Part shown: one piece after another, positions 1 through 7,498 of the stretch | How positions within the stretch are numbered: the stretch's first letter is position 1 | Layout of the letters: each line of letters starts with the position of its first letter | NCBI GenBank assembly: GCA_964244695.1 | Contig: CAXTJZ010000195.1 | Coordinates: 1 to 7,498, forward strand | Direction: 5' to 3' | Length of the DNA stretch: 7,498 nucleotides | From: BOG-908 sp964244695 | GTDB taxonomy: Bacteria; Pseudomonadota; Alphaproteobacteria; Acetobacterales; Acetobacteraceae | Notes under the pieces: generated by a model | The model's database searches: none | What the model saw: only the letters and a program-made list of their open reading frames with translations | Told to the model about the DNA's origin: nothing | Program-made: the position numbers and the translations under genes

Positions 1-1037
1 GGCTCGGCCGGCCGCGCGGCGAGCGGCGTGCTGGTCGTGCTGTCCTGCGTGGGGCTGGCGGGGCCGGCCCGCCGGGTGGCCGAGCGGCTGGTCTATCCGG
101 GCGGGGCGGTGTCGCCGGAGGACCTCACCGCGTGGCGGGAGGCGCTCGACGGCGCGGAGACGCCGGAGGGGTTGGCGCAGCAGGCGGGCGCGTTGCTGTC
201 GGCCCGGCTGGGCGTGGCGGTTGGCGTGGTGGTGGGGGCCGGCACGCCGGACGCGCCCGGTCTCGCCTGCCGCAAGGGCGATCAGGGGTGGCGGGCTGCG
301 CTGGTCGGCTGGGAGGCGGCGCCGCCTGGCCCGGTGCGGGTCGCCGCCCTGTTCGGCAGCGTGCTCGCCGAGGCGGCCGCCCGGCTGGAGCGCGCGGGCG
401 CGCTCGCCCAGCGCGAGCGCGCGCGGCAGACCCAGGCGCGGCTGGCCGAGCTGGGGCAACTCGCGGCCGCGGTGGCGCATGACGTCCGCAACCCGCTCAA
501 CATCATCGGCATGGCGGCGGCCGCGGCCGAGCCGGAGATACGCCAGGAGATACGCGCCCAGGTGGACCGCATCGCCCATCTGTCGCGCGACCTGCTGGAC
601 TATGCCAAGCCCTGGCAGCTCGCCTGCGTCCCGCTCGACCTGGCCGAGCAGGCTCGCGCAGCAGCCCGGCACTTCCCGGCGACGGAGATAGGATGCGGGC
701 TCGACCGGCCACTGACGGTCACGGCCGACCCGCGCCGGCTGGAACAGGTGCTCACCAACCTGCTGCAGAACGCGCATGCCGCCGGCGCCCGGGTGGCGCT
801 CGAGGCAGACACCGGTCCCGACAGCATCTGGCTGCACGTTTGCGACGACGGCGCCGGCATCCCCGCCGATCTGCGCCAGCGGGTGTTCGAGCCGTTCGCC
901 TCGCGCAGCCCCGGCGGCACCGGGCTGGGCCTGGCGATCGTGGCGCGCATCATGGCGGCTCATGGCGGCTCGGCCGCGGTGACCGAGCGCGCAGGGTGGT
1001 CCACCTGCCTGACGCTGCGCTTTCCCAGGAGCGCCGC

Positions 1038-1041
<4 letters not shown>
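1..1041 (+). CDS. Sensor histidine kinase, NtrB-like, C-terminal part (5' end outside window)
   Basis: The reading frame is open from base 1, so the true start lies upstream; 346 residues are visible. This is the C-terminal part of a two-component sensor kinase that would autophosphorylate on His and pass the phosphate to the regulator encoded next. In order: a hydrophobic stretch at the left edge (V-L-V-V-L-S-C-V-G-L-A), probably the last part of a membrane segment; a linker and poorly conserved region that could be a GAF-like sensor; an Ala/Arg-rich helix; the H-box A-H-D-V-R-N-P-L with the phospho-accepting His at 478-480; an N-box with its Asn at 769-771; the G1 box D-D-G-A-G-I-P at 844-864; and G2 G-G-T-G-L-G-L-A-I at about 913-939. 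All key ATP-binding residues are present, so the kinase looks active. The stop TGA overlaps the start of the regulator (ATGA at 1038-1041), which implies one operon and coupled translation. A GTG at 28 could be read as a start but would cut into the hydrophobic segment. The signal sensed is unknown. Confidence 0.93.
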
Positions 1042-2432
<1,391 letters not shown>

Positions 2433-3005
2433 ACCGAGCGCGGTTGCGATTGCGTTTACCCTCGGGAACCGGCGCCTTGATTGCTGCGACGGCTCCAAGG
2501 TTGAACACCACGACGGTATAGAAGATCGCCATGGCTGGACCTGGGCAGCACGAACTCTCGTCTTAGAGGTAGGCCGCGATAGGTAAGGCCCGCGACTGCG
2601 ACAGCCGCCGATATTCTGATGCGGCACGTCGGGCTAGTTGGCGGCGGCCCTGCTGCCGAAGTGACTGAGCGCCGGCCACGGCTGTGCAGCTTCACGACAC
2701 CCCTGAAAAATTACCACACGTCACTGGAAGTGGCGGCAGCGCGACGTCTGTCATGTCTCCAGCAAACACGGCCAGCATACCGGCAAGACCAGGATTTCAC
2801 CGGCACGCCGGCGCAAGCCAACTCTCTGCAAGTGAGACTGGGATGCCTTAGCCATCACCGTTAGGAGCCAGATGTTTAAACAGCATCTTGCATGGTCGCT
2901 GATTCGTTGATGCAGGCTTCTGGCGCAGCGGCTGGCGTCAAAGCATTTTCTTTTTGAAAAGCTTAAAAAATATCTTTTCTCAGAATTCGGCAGCGCTCAC
3001 CAGAG
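2433..3005. other. Intergenic region without a convincing gene; lower GC than the flank
   Basis: No reading frame here has a ribosome site plus protein-like composition; the longest frames (2415-2627 on -, 2619-2864 on +) read as Arg/Ser/Pro-rich translations of non-coding DNA. I see no clear terminator hairpin after the regulator gene and no tRNA. Composition shifts gradually from the very GC-rich two-component genes to near-neutral, then to an AT-rich patch at about 2941-2980. A segment CCCTGAAAAATTACCACAC at 2701-2719 faintly resembles terminal repeats of IS21-family elements, but no partner repeat or transposase is visible. An 8-bp palindrome GTTTAAAC lies at 2873-2880. The region may be leftover mobile or accessory DNA, but that is inference. 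Confidence 0.5.
2941..2990 (+). promoter_or_regulatory. AT-rich candidate promoter region for the SprT-like gene
   Basis: This is the most AT-rich patch in the window, with runs of T and A around an AAGCTT palindrome, ending 16-65 bp before the first ATG of the downstream gene. That placement fits a promoter or UP-element-like sequence. I could not pair a good -35 with a -10 at standard spacing: TTGAAA at 2954-2959 has only weak candidates after it. The call therefore rests on composition and position only. Confidence 0.25.
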
Positions 3006-4229
3006 ATGGATCAGTGCATGCGCACTGAATCGCGGGAGCGGAAAGTGGTAGAAAATCCGAATAGTAAAAACGAGGCCGAAGGTTCGAAGGGCTTTGATAC
3101 GCGTGAGGGTTACGCAACCGCCATGTTCCGAGGGATTGAAGAAAAGCTCTTCTCCGAAGAGCCGAGGCTGGAGAAGCTTAACATCGGCTTCGGCATGACA
3201 ACACAAGGCCGCGCCGGTCGAGCTTTGAGCGAACATTGGCAGGGCGAGGCTTCGGCTGACGGGTCTGTCGAGATCACAGTCAGGATCGACGTAGCCGATC
3301 CTTTGCAGCTGGCGACGGTGCTCGTTTATCAAAAAGTCTGCACTCTGGTCCCCGTCGATGCGCCCAACCGCAGATCGGTTATCAAGGATCTTGCGAGACG
3401 CCATGGCCTGAAGTTTGCGAAAACTCAGCCTGTGTTGGACGAGAGCGTCACTAAAGGCGTGTCGGACATAGTCGCCGGCCTCGGCCCCTTCCCCGGCGCA
3501 CCCGTGAATGTCGCATACAGGCCGGCTGGATACGCCCCGAAACAGACAATGCGGATGCGCAAAGCGCAGTGTTCAGCATGCGAAATCCCGATAAGGATCA
3601 GCAACAAGGGCGTTAAGAACGGTCTTCCGTTCTGCTCCCTTCACTGGAGATTTTACGAGCTCGAGCAACATAATGCTGGAGCGCCGGGGCCGCAAACGCC
3701 GCCGCCGCTGCCGCCCGGCTTCGCGCTCAAAGGTTCATTAGCCGAACACCCGAGTTCCAACATCGAGGAAGCGGAAAAAGCGGTGGCCCCGGTCTTAGAT
3801 CCTGAGGAAGATAAGGTTTCATCCGCGTCCGAAACTGACCGCATTGAGCCGGCGGAGCCCGTAGTGACGGAACCGCTGCCGCCAGACACCAACGATCTGG
3901 TCACGACGGAACATGAGAGCTGCGGAGATCAGCCTCACGAGCTACTCGCGTTCGAGGACGAAGAAGCCGAGGGCATCTTTGAAACTGATGATCACCGGTT
4001 CTGGAAGGCGCGATTCGCGGACAAACATGGCCCATCGGAGCATCTTAGGACGTTGCTGAAGGCTAACGGCGGCAAATACGACAGCAAAATGAAAGCTTAT
4101 GTCGGAGAATACGCGAACTTGGACCATGCAACGGTGCGAGATGCCGTCACGATTGCTGGAGGGGAGTTCTCCTTCGTCTCGGAACGAGCACCCTCCCGGC
4201 CGCCGCGGCCGGAACTGCGCGGAACATGA
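3006..4229 (+). CDS. SprT-like domain protein with degenerate HExxH site (putative inactive zincin)
   Basis: 407 aa. By recall, not by search, residues about 30-215 follow the layout of phage- and plasmid-borne SprT-like metalloproteases: an N-terminal helix with T-R-E, a strand G-F-G-M-T near 61-65, G-R-A-G-R-A-L-S-E-H-W (69-78), A-D-G-S-V-E-I-T-V-R (84-93), an A-D-P helix leading into the active-site helix, then G-L-G-P-F-P-G (158-164) and a zinc-ribbon-like C189-x2-C192 ... C210-x2-H213. Family members carry HELVH-type HExxH in the active-site helix; here the position reads Y108-Q-K-V-C112 and the later metal-ligand His is also not apparent, so proteolysis is unlikely. Residues about 222-325 form a Pro-rich then acidic low-complexity linker. 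Residues about 326-390 form a separate small module (G-G-K-Y-D-S-K ... A-G-G-E-F) of unknown function. ATG 3006 has no spaced Shine-Dalgarno; GTG 3045 has GGGAG 6 nt upstream and also precedes the domain, so the true start may be 3045. Base and codon use are less GC-rich than in the flanking genes, suggesting transfer. A non-enzymatic DNA- or protein-binding role is possible but unproven. Confidence 0.8.
   Translation: MDQCMRTESRERKVVENPNSKNEAEGSKGFDTREGYATAMFRGIEEKLFSEEPRLEKLNIGFGMTTQGRAGRALSEHWQGEASADGSVEITVRIDVADPLQLATVLVYQKVCTLVPVDAPNRRSVIKDLARRHGLKFAKTQPVLDESVTKGVSDIVAGLGPFPGAPVNVAYRPAGYAPKQTMRMRKAQCSACEIPIRISNKGVKNGLPFCSLHWRFYELEQHNAGAPGPQTPPPLPPGFALKGSLAEHPSSNIEEAEKAVAPVLDPEEDKVSSASETDRIEPAEPVVTEPLPPDTNDLVTTEHESCGDQPHELLAFEDEEAEGIFETDDHRFWKARFADKHGPSEHLRTLLKANGGKYDSKMKAYVGEYANLDHATVRDAVTIAGGEFSFVSERAPSRPPRPELRGT
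3034..3038 (+). promoter_or_regulatory. Shine-Dalgarno GGGAG favouring a GTG start at 3045
   Basis: GGGAG lies 6 nt before an in-frame GTG at 3045, a better initiation context than the ATGs at 3006 or 3018. Starting at 3045 removes 13 residues that precede the recognisable domain, so the function call is unaffected. Confidence 0.4.
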
Positions 4230-4402
4230 ACACCGTCTCCTGCCTGACGAAGACGGCGGCGGACTGAGCGCGCATCGGCGACGGCTTCGCCCAATTGGCC
4301 AAAATTGACTTGGCATTAAACGAACAGGCCGGGGAACTCGGCTGCAAGGCGCGGCGCGCATGCAGCTGCGTCAATCTGGGGGGCTCACTTCCGTTCTTCT
4401 GA
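4226..4402 (+). other. Possible small coupled ORF interrupted by TGA
   Basis: An ATG at 4226 overlaps the TGA of the SprT-like gene as ATGA. The frame reads 13 codons (M-N-T-V-S-C-L-T-K-T-A-A-D), meets TGA at 4265-4267, and then stays open to 4400-4402, beginning A-R-I-G-D-G-F-A-Q-L-A-K-I-D-L-A-L-N-E-Q-A, which looks like an amphipathic helix. This could be a small gene broken by one nonsense change (for example TGG to TGA) and truncated where it runs into the 3' end of the pseudogene at 4371. It could equally be chance. I do not recognise a family. Confidence 0.22.
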
Positions 4403-5424
4403 CGCCCTCGAAGCCGAGGATGAGGTCTGCGCCGAAAGCGGTGGATGGAGTCTGGTAGCCGGGTAACGCTTCGCCTTTCGCCGCCAATCGCGCGATCTCC
4501 ACGGCACTCCTCGCGGTCAGCTCGTAGGGCTCAGGCGTCGTGAGCATGGATGTCGCGTGGCCGCCGGATCCGTCCCAGGCATCCGCGACGATGGCGCCGC
4601 CGCCATCGGCGCGGTCCTCGGCGGTTGGTCCCGGCGGCATGCGGGCGTCCACCTGGCGTTGCAGGGAGCGCAGTATCGGGCCCGGAATGATGAACCGGCG
4701 CGCGACGCCCAGCAGGCGCGCCATGAGCTCGATCTCTCGGGAGGCCTCGAAGAACACCTCGATGTCGGCGATGCCGGTGGACCGCGACGCGGTGGAGACG
4801 TCACCCCACGGCACGCCGACCGTGGCGCGCGAGCCGGCGCCGAAGTCGGCTGACGCGCGCGACCTTGGATTGCCGGCGATGATGCGGCCATCCCGCCGGA
4901 CGCGGACGGCCGTGCCCAGGCCTTCGAGCATCGTCTTCACCGTGCCGCGGCTCGCCTTCGACAGGCATCCGATGGACAGGCGCAGCCGGTGGCGCCGGGC
5001 AGCCGCGCCGCGGCCTGGGCGGCCAGGCAGTCGCTGGGCTCCACGTCGAAGCTCGCGCCCGGCAGCAGCATGAGCCCAGCCGCCCGCGCCTCGGCATTCA
5101 GCCCCGCCAACGCCCCAAGGACGTCGATCTCTCCGTTGATGTCGCAGTAGTGGACGCCCGCCGCAAGGCAAGCCCTCGCCATCGGCGCGGCGGTCGTGGA
5201 AAACGGACCCGCCGCATGAAGCACCGCCCGTATGCCCTCTAACTGGGCGGTCTCTGACTCCAGCCCAAAGACCCTCTACTCGAGCCCGAGACTCTCCGGG
5301 AGCTGGCGCACCGTCTCCTGGTTGCGTCCTGCAAGCACGGGCCGCAGACTTCGCGCGACTGCGTGCTCAGCACAGAGGCGTCCCGTGTAGCAGTCGCGCC
5401 GTAGATTAGGAAGCGGATGGTCGT
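4371..5424 (-). pseudogene. Decayed saccharopine-dehydrogenase-family (NAD(P)-binding) oxidoreductase
   Basis: Reading the - strand from about 5424 gives T-I-R-F-L-I-Y-G-A-T, then after a one-base loss near 5390-5392, Y-T-G-R-L ... R-P-V-L-A-G-R-N, the Rossmann nucleotide-binding start of this family (GATGYTG). The frame meets TAG at 5278-5276, then continues through V-L-H-A-A-G-P-F-S, the C-D-I-N-G-E-I motif and G-A-S-F-D-V-E-P-S-D-C-L-A. A second frameshift near 4984-4990 moves the reading to another frame, which continues L-S-I-G-C-L-S-K-A-S-R-G-T and W-G-D-V-S-T-A ... S-T-G-I-A-D-I-E-V through G-Y-Q-T-P-S-T-A-F-G-A-D to the natural stop at 4371. So three frames are needed and no ATG is visible at the N-terminus (ACG stands at 5424-5422, after GGAGGG). 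Intact relatives are about 350-400 aa soluble reductases whose substrates vary. With at least three independent lesions, this is a relic rather than a sequencing slip. It runs convergently to the SprT-like gene and divergently from the SOS operon. Confidence 0.88.
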
Positions 5425-5443
5425 CCCTCCGAAATCAAGTCTT

Positions 5444-5458
5444 GTTCTCTAAATGTTC
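5444..5458 (+). promoter_or_regulatory. LexA operator (SOS box), GTTC-N7-GTTC
   Basis: The sequence GTTCTCTAAATGTTC is a perfect match to the alphaproteobacterial LexA direct-repeat operator GTTC-N7-GTTC with an A/T-rich spacer. It ends 39 bp before the ATG of the 79-aa gene that is translationally coupled to dnaE2, a gene known to be SOS-controlled in this class. Position and sense fit repression of this operon until RecA-stimulated LexA cleavage. I cannot place the -35 and -10 elements with confidence. The decayed oxidoreductase begins divergently about 20 bp to the left. Confidence 0.82.
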
Positions 5459-5481
5459 GCATGCTTGGTATGCGTCTAGGC

Positions 5482-5487
5482 AGGAGG
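5482..5487 (+). promoter_or_regulatory. Strong Shine-Dalgarno AGGAGG of the dnaE2 operon
   Basis: AGGAGG lies 10 nt before ATG 5498 and 4 nt before the in-frame GTG 5492. ATG 5498 is preferred by codon and by the workable spacing; the GTG would add only two residues. Confidence 0.7.
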
Positions 5488-5497
5488 CTAGGTGCGA

Positions 5498-5737
5498 ATG
5501 ACCGCTGACGACAAGCTGGGGCTGCGCTTGGCCAGCGCCCACGAGATCCAGGAGAGCCTCTCCTTCGCCTTGCGCTTCGCCGGACGCAAGCGCGTCCACC
5601 ACGCCGACGACGCCATGGCCCGCATCACCGCCGAACGTTTGGTCGAGCACCTCGAGCGCTCCGGCTTCGTGCTGATGAAGAAGCCTGACCGGGCGGCTCC
5701 CAGCACCAGCGGGCACGGCCATCCGAACGCGGGCTAA
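5498..5737 (+). CDS. Small protein of unknown function, first gene of LexA-controlled dnaE2 operon
   Basis: 79-aa soluble, probably helical protein with no membrane segment or signal peptide. The core, about residues 5-65, has features that look constrained: L-A-S-A-H-E-I-Q-E-S-L-S-F-A-L-R-F, then G-R-K-R-V-H-H-A-D-D-A-M-A-R-I-T-A-E-R-L-V-E-H-L and G-F-V-L-M-K-K-P; the last 15 or so residues are Ser/Pro/Gly-rich and look disordered. I do not recognise a named family. I have an impression, not a search result, that similar short proteins occur near accessory dnaE2 genes. It has a strong ribosome site and sits directly downstream of the SOS box. Its TAA overlaps the dnaE2 ATG (TAATG at 5735-5739), so the two should be co-translated. 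It stands where imuA-imuB normally stand, and context suggests a role in damage tolerance or mutagenic synthesis, but this is inference. The basic and His-rich middle could contact nucleic acid. Confidence 0.8.
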   Translation: MTADDKLGLRLASAHEIQESLSFALRFAGRKRVHHADDAMARITAERLVEHLERSGFVLMKKPDRAAPSTSGHGHPNAG

Positions 5738-7498
5738 TGGCGGGCTACACCGAGCTGCAGGTCTGCTCGAACTACTCCTTCCTGCGCGGTGCCAGCCGCA
5801 TCGAGGAGCTGATGCTGCAGGCCAAGGCGCTGGGCTACGACGCCCTTGCCATCACCGACTACAACACGCTGGCCGGTATAGCCCGAGCCCACGCCCGGGC
5901 CAGGGAGGTCGGCATCCGCTTGATGGTCGGCTGCAGGCTGGAACTGACCGACGGTTTGCCAGTGCTCGCCTACCCCATGGACCGCGCAGCCTACGCCCGC
6001 CTCTGCCGCCTGCTCACCCTGGCCAAGAGCCGCGGCGGCAAAGGCAGCTTCGAATTATCGTGGGCGGAGCTGGCGGCGGGAGGCGAAGGCCTGCTGCTCG
6101 TAATGCTGGCGGACATGCCGGACGGCGACCTGGGCGCCGAGCTGCGCCGCATGCGGGCCGCCTTCCCGGGACGCTGTCACCTCGCGCTGGGCCTGCGCAG
6201 GCGTCCCGGCGACACGCTGCGCCTGCGCGGGCTGTCCGACATGGCGCAGGCTGCCCGCGTTCCGGCCGTGGTCACCGGCGACGTGCTCTACCACGCCCCG
6301 CAGCGCCGCATCCTGCAGGACGTCGTCACCTGCATCCGCGAAGGCTGCACCATCGACGACGCAGGCTATCGCCGCGAGCGTTTCGCCGACCGGCACCTGA
6401 AGTCTCCGGAGGAGATGGACCGCCTCTTCGCCGCATATCCGGAGGCGGTCGCCTGCTCGTCGGAGATTGCCGTCCGCTGCACTTTCAGCCTGGCCGAGCT
6501 CAGCTATCAGTATCCGGACGAGCTGCAGCGCGACGACGAGACTCCGCAGCAGGGCCTGGAGCGGCTGGTGCAGGAGAGCCTTCCGCTGCGCTACGCCGAC
6601 GGCGTTCCGCTACCGGTGCAGGCGCAGCTTGCGCACGAACTCCGGCTCATCGGCTCGCTGGGATACGCGCCCTACTTCCTTACGGTGAACAGCATCGTGC
6701 GCTACGCGCGCTCCAAGGGCATCCTGTGTCAGGGCCGCGGATCGGCCGCCAACTCCGCCGTCTGCTACGTGCTGGGCGTTACCGCTATCGACCCCGTGCG
6801 CAGCGGCCTTCTGTTCGAACGCTTCATCAGCCAGGAGCGCAAGGAACCGCCGGACATCGACGTCGACTTCGAGAGCGAGCGGCGCGAGGAGGTCATCCAG
6901 TGGGTGTTCGAGCGCTACGGCCGGGACCGCGCCGCGCTGTGCGCGACGGTCATGTGCTTCGGCCCGCGTGGCGCCATACGCGACGTGGGCAAGGTGCTCG
7001 GCCTGACCGAGGACGTCACCGGCGCGCTCGCCTCCCAGGTCTGGGGATGGTCGAAGGAGGGCGTGGAGGGCGAGCACGCCGAGGAGCTGAACCTCAACCT
7101 GGACGACCGCCGCCTGCGGCTGGCGATCGACCTGGCCCGCGAGCTGATCGGCTTCCCGCGGCAGCTCGGCACCCACCCCGGCGGCTTCGTGCTCACGCGT
7201 GACCGGCTGGACGAGCTCGTGCCGGTCGAGCCCGCGGCGATGGCCGGGCGGCAGGTCATCGAGTGGGACAAGGACGACATCGACGCGCTGAAGTTCATGA
7301 AGGTCGACGTGCTCGGCCTGGGGATGCTCGGCTGCATGCGCCGCTCGTTCGAGATGCTGGAGGAGCACCGCGGCGTCACAATGGACATCGCCGCCATCCC
7401 GCCCGAGGACCCGGCCACCTACGCGATGATCCGCAAGGCCGATACGCTGGGCACGTTCCAGATCGAGAGCCGGGCGCAGATGGCCATGCTGCCGCGGC
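5737..7498 (+). CDS. dnaE2: Error-prone DNA polymerase DnaE2/ImuC, N-terminal 587 residues (3' end outside window)
   Basis: The frame is open from ATG 5737 to the right edge. Full-length DnaE2 proteins are usually somewhat over 1,000 aa, so roughly half is seen. It is a C-family polymerase alpha subunit used for damage-induced translesion synthesis. The start Y-T-E-L-Q-V-C-S-N-Y-S-F-L-R-G-A-S is typical of DnaE2. PHP domain, about 1-210: the first-motif histidines are absent (Q-V-C-S-N) and the second motif reads A-I-T-D-Y-N-T-L-A-G, so a metal-dependent PHP activity is unlikely. V-L-Y-H-A-P-Q-R-R and D-V-V-T-C-I-R-E follow at about 190-208. Polymerase core: Q-G-R-G-S-A-A-N-S, then P-P-D-I-D-V-D-F with D373 and D375 matching the catalytic Asp pair, and K-V-D-V-L-G-L-G with D524 as the likely third catalytic Asp. 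F-Q-I-E-S-R-A-Q-M is at the edge. All three acidic residues are present, so the enzyme should be active. It follows the 79-aa gene with a TAATG overlap under the LexA box. imuA and imuB are not directly upstream; they could lie downstream or elsewhere. Confidence 0.96.
   Translation, partial: MAGYTELQVCSNYSFLRGASRIEELMLQAKALGYDALAITDYNTLAGIARAHARAREVGIRLMVGCRLELTDGLPVLAYPMDRAAYARLCRLLTLAKSRGGKGSFELSWAELAAGGEGLLLVMLADMPDGDLGAELRRMRAAFPGRCHLALGLRRRPGDTLRLRGLSDMAQAARVPAVVTGDVLYHAPQRRILQDVVTCIREGCTIDDAGYRRERFADRHLKSPEEMDRLFAAYPEAVACSSEIAVRCTFSLAELSYQYPDELQRDDETPQQGLERLVQESLPLRYADGVPLPVQAQLAHELRLIGSLGYAPYFLTVNSIVRYARSKGILCQGRGSAANSAVCYVLGVTAIDPVRSGLLFERFISQERKEPPDIDVDFESERREEVIQWVFERYGRDRAALCATVMCFGPRGAIRDVGKVLGLTEDVTGALASQVWGWSKEGVEGEHAEELNLNLDDRRLRLAIDLARELIGFPRQLGTHPGGFVLTRDRLDELVPVEPAAMAGRQVIEWDKDDIDALKFMKVDVLGLGMLGCMRRSFEMLEEHRGVTMDIAAIPPEDPATYAMIRKADTLGTFQIESRAQMAMLPR

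Noticed and set aside
693..1037. Upstream extension of the response regulator frame to 693
   Set aside because: It overlaps the kinase ATPase domain in another frame, is Arg-rich and not protein-like. ATG 1038 has AGGAG at good spacing and begins just before the receiver domain.
2433..2480. Rho-independent terminator after the response regulator
   Set aside because: GC-rich partial complementarities exist, but there is no hairpin followed by a T run.
2619..2864. 81-codon + strand frame in the intergenic region
   Set aside because: No ribosome site, odd composition and no recognisable motif; treated as non-coding.
3653..3904. - strand frame opposite the SprT-like linker
   Set aside because: Ser/Gly-rich mirror of the acidic Pro-rich linker; a shadow.
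4540..5073. + strand frame opposite the oxidoreductase pseudogene
   Set aside because: Arg/Pro/Ser-rich antisense translation; the - strand carries clear family motifs.
5459..5473. Inverted repeat GCATGC-TTG-GTATGC as a second operator
   Set aside because: Only the outer four bases pair and the inner positions mismatch; too weak to call.
6060..7202. 380-codon + strand frame within dnaE2, and a 252-codon - strand frame at 6610-7368
   Set aside because: Both lie inside the open dnaE2 frame, whose catalytic motifs are unmistakable; these are out-of-frame readings rich in Arg and Ala, or Leu and His.

Overview
This is a GC-rich proteobacterial window that looks like chromosome or large-plasmid backbone interrupted by an accessory stretch. 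The best lineage clue is a perfect GTTC-N7-GTTC direct repeat at 5444-5458. That is the LexA (SOS) operator form characteristic of Alphaproteobacteria, and it sits just upstream of an error-prone polymerase operon. The class assignment is an inference from this operator, the high GC and the style of the DnaE2 N-terminus. I cannot name a genus.

Layout. Positions 1-2432 hold a translationally coupled two-component pair on the + strand: the C-terminal part of a membrane-associated NtrB-type histidine kinase (open at the left edge), then a complete NtrC-family sigma-54 response regulator, joined by an ATGA overlap. Positions 2433-3005 hold no convincing gene and are visibly less GC-rich, ending in a strongly AT-rich patch. 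Positions 3006-4229 encode a 407-aa protein whose base composition and codon use differ from its neighbours. Its N-terminal half reads as a SprT-like zinc metalloprotease fold, but the HExxH active site has been replaced by Y-Q-K-V-C. A putative Cys-Cys-Cys-His zinc site is retained, followed by an acidic, proline-rich linker and a C-terminal module I cannot name. A short TGA-interrupted reading frame overlaps its stop codon.

Positions 4371-5424 on the - strand are a decayed saccharopine-dehydrogenase-family oxidoreductase. It carries two frameshifts and an in-frame TAG, and no intact start is visible.

From 5444 rightward there is an SOS-type operon: LexA box, strong Shine-Dalgarno, a 79-aa protein of unknown function, then dnaE2 (imuC) overlapping it as TAATG and running off the right edge. 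Neither imuA nor imuB lies directly upstream of dnaE2, although the canonical mutasome cassette is imuA-imuB-dnaE2. The small protein occupies that position and should be co-expressed with the polymerase under DNA damage.

The two observations most worth following are the apparently catalytically dead SprT-like protein and the small LexA-controlled protein coupled to dnaE2. A dead gene next to compositionally odd DNA suggests the middle of the window has been shaped by gene gain and decay.
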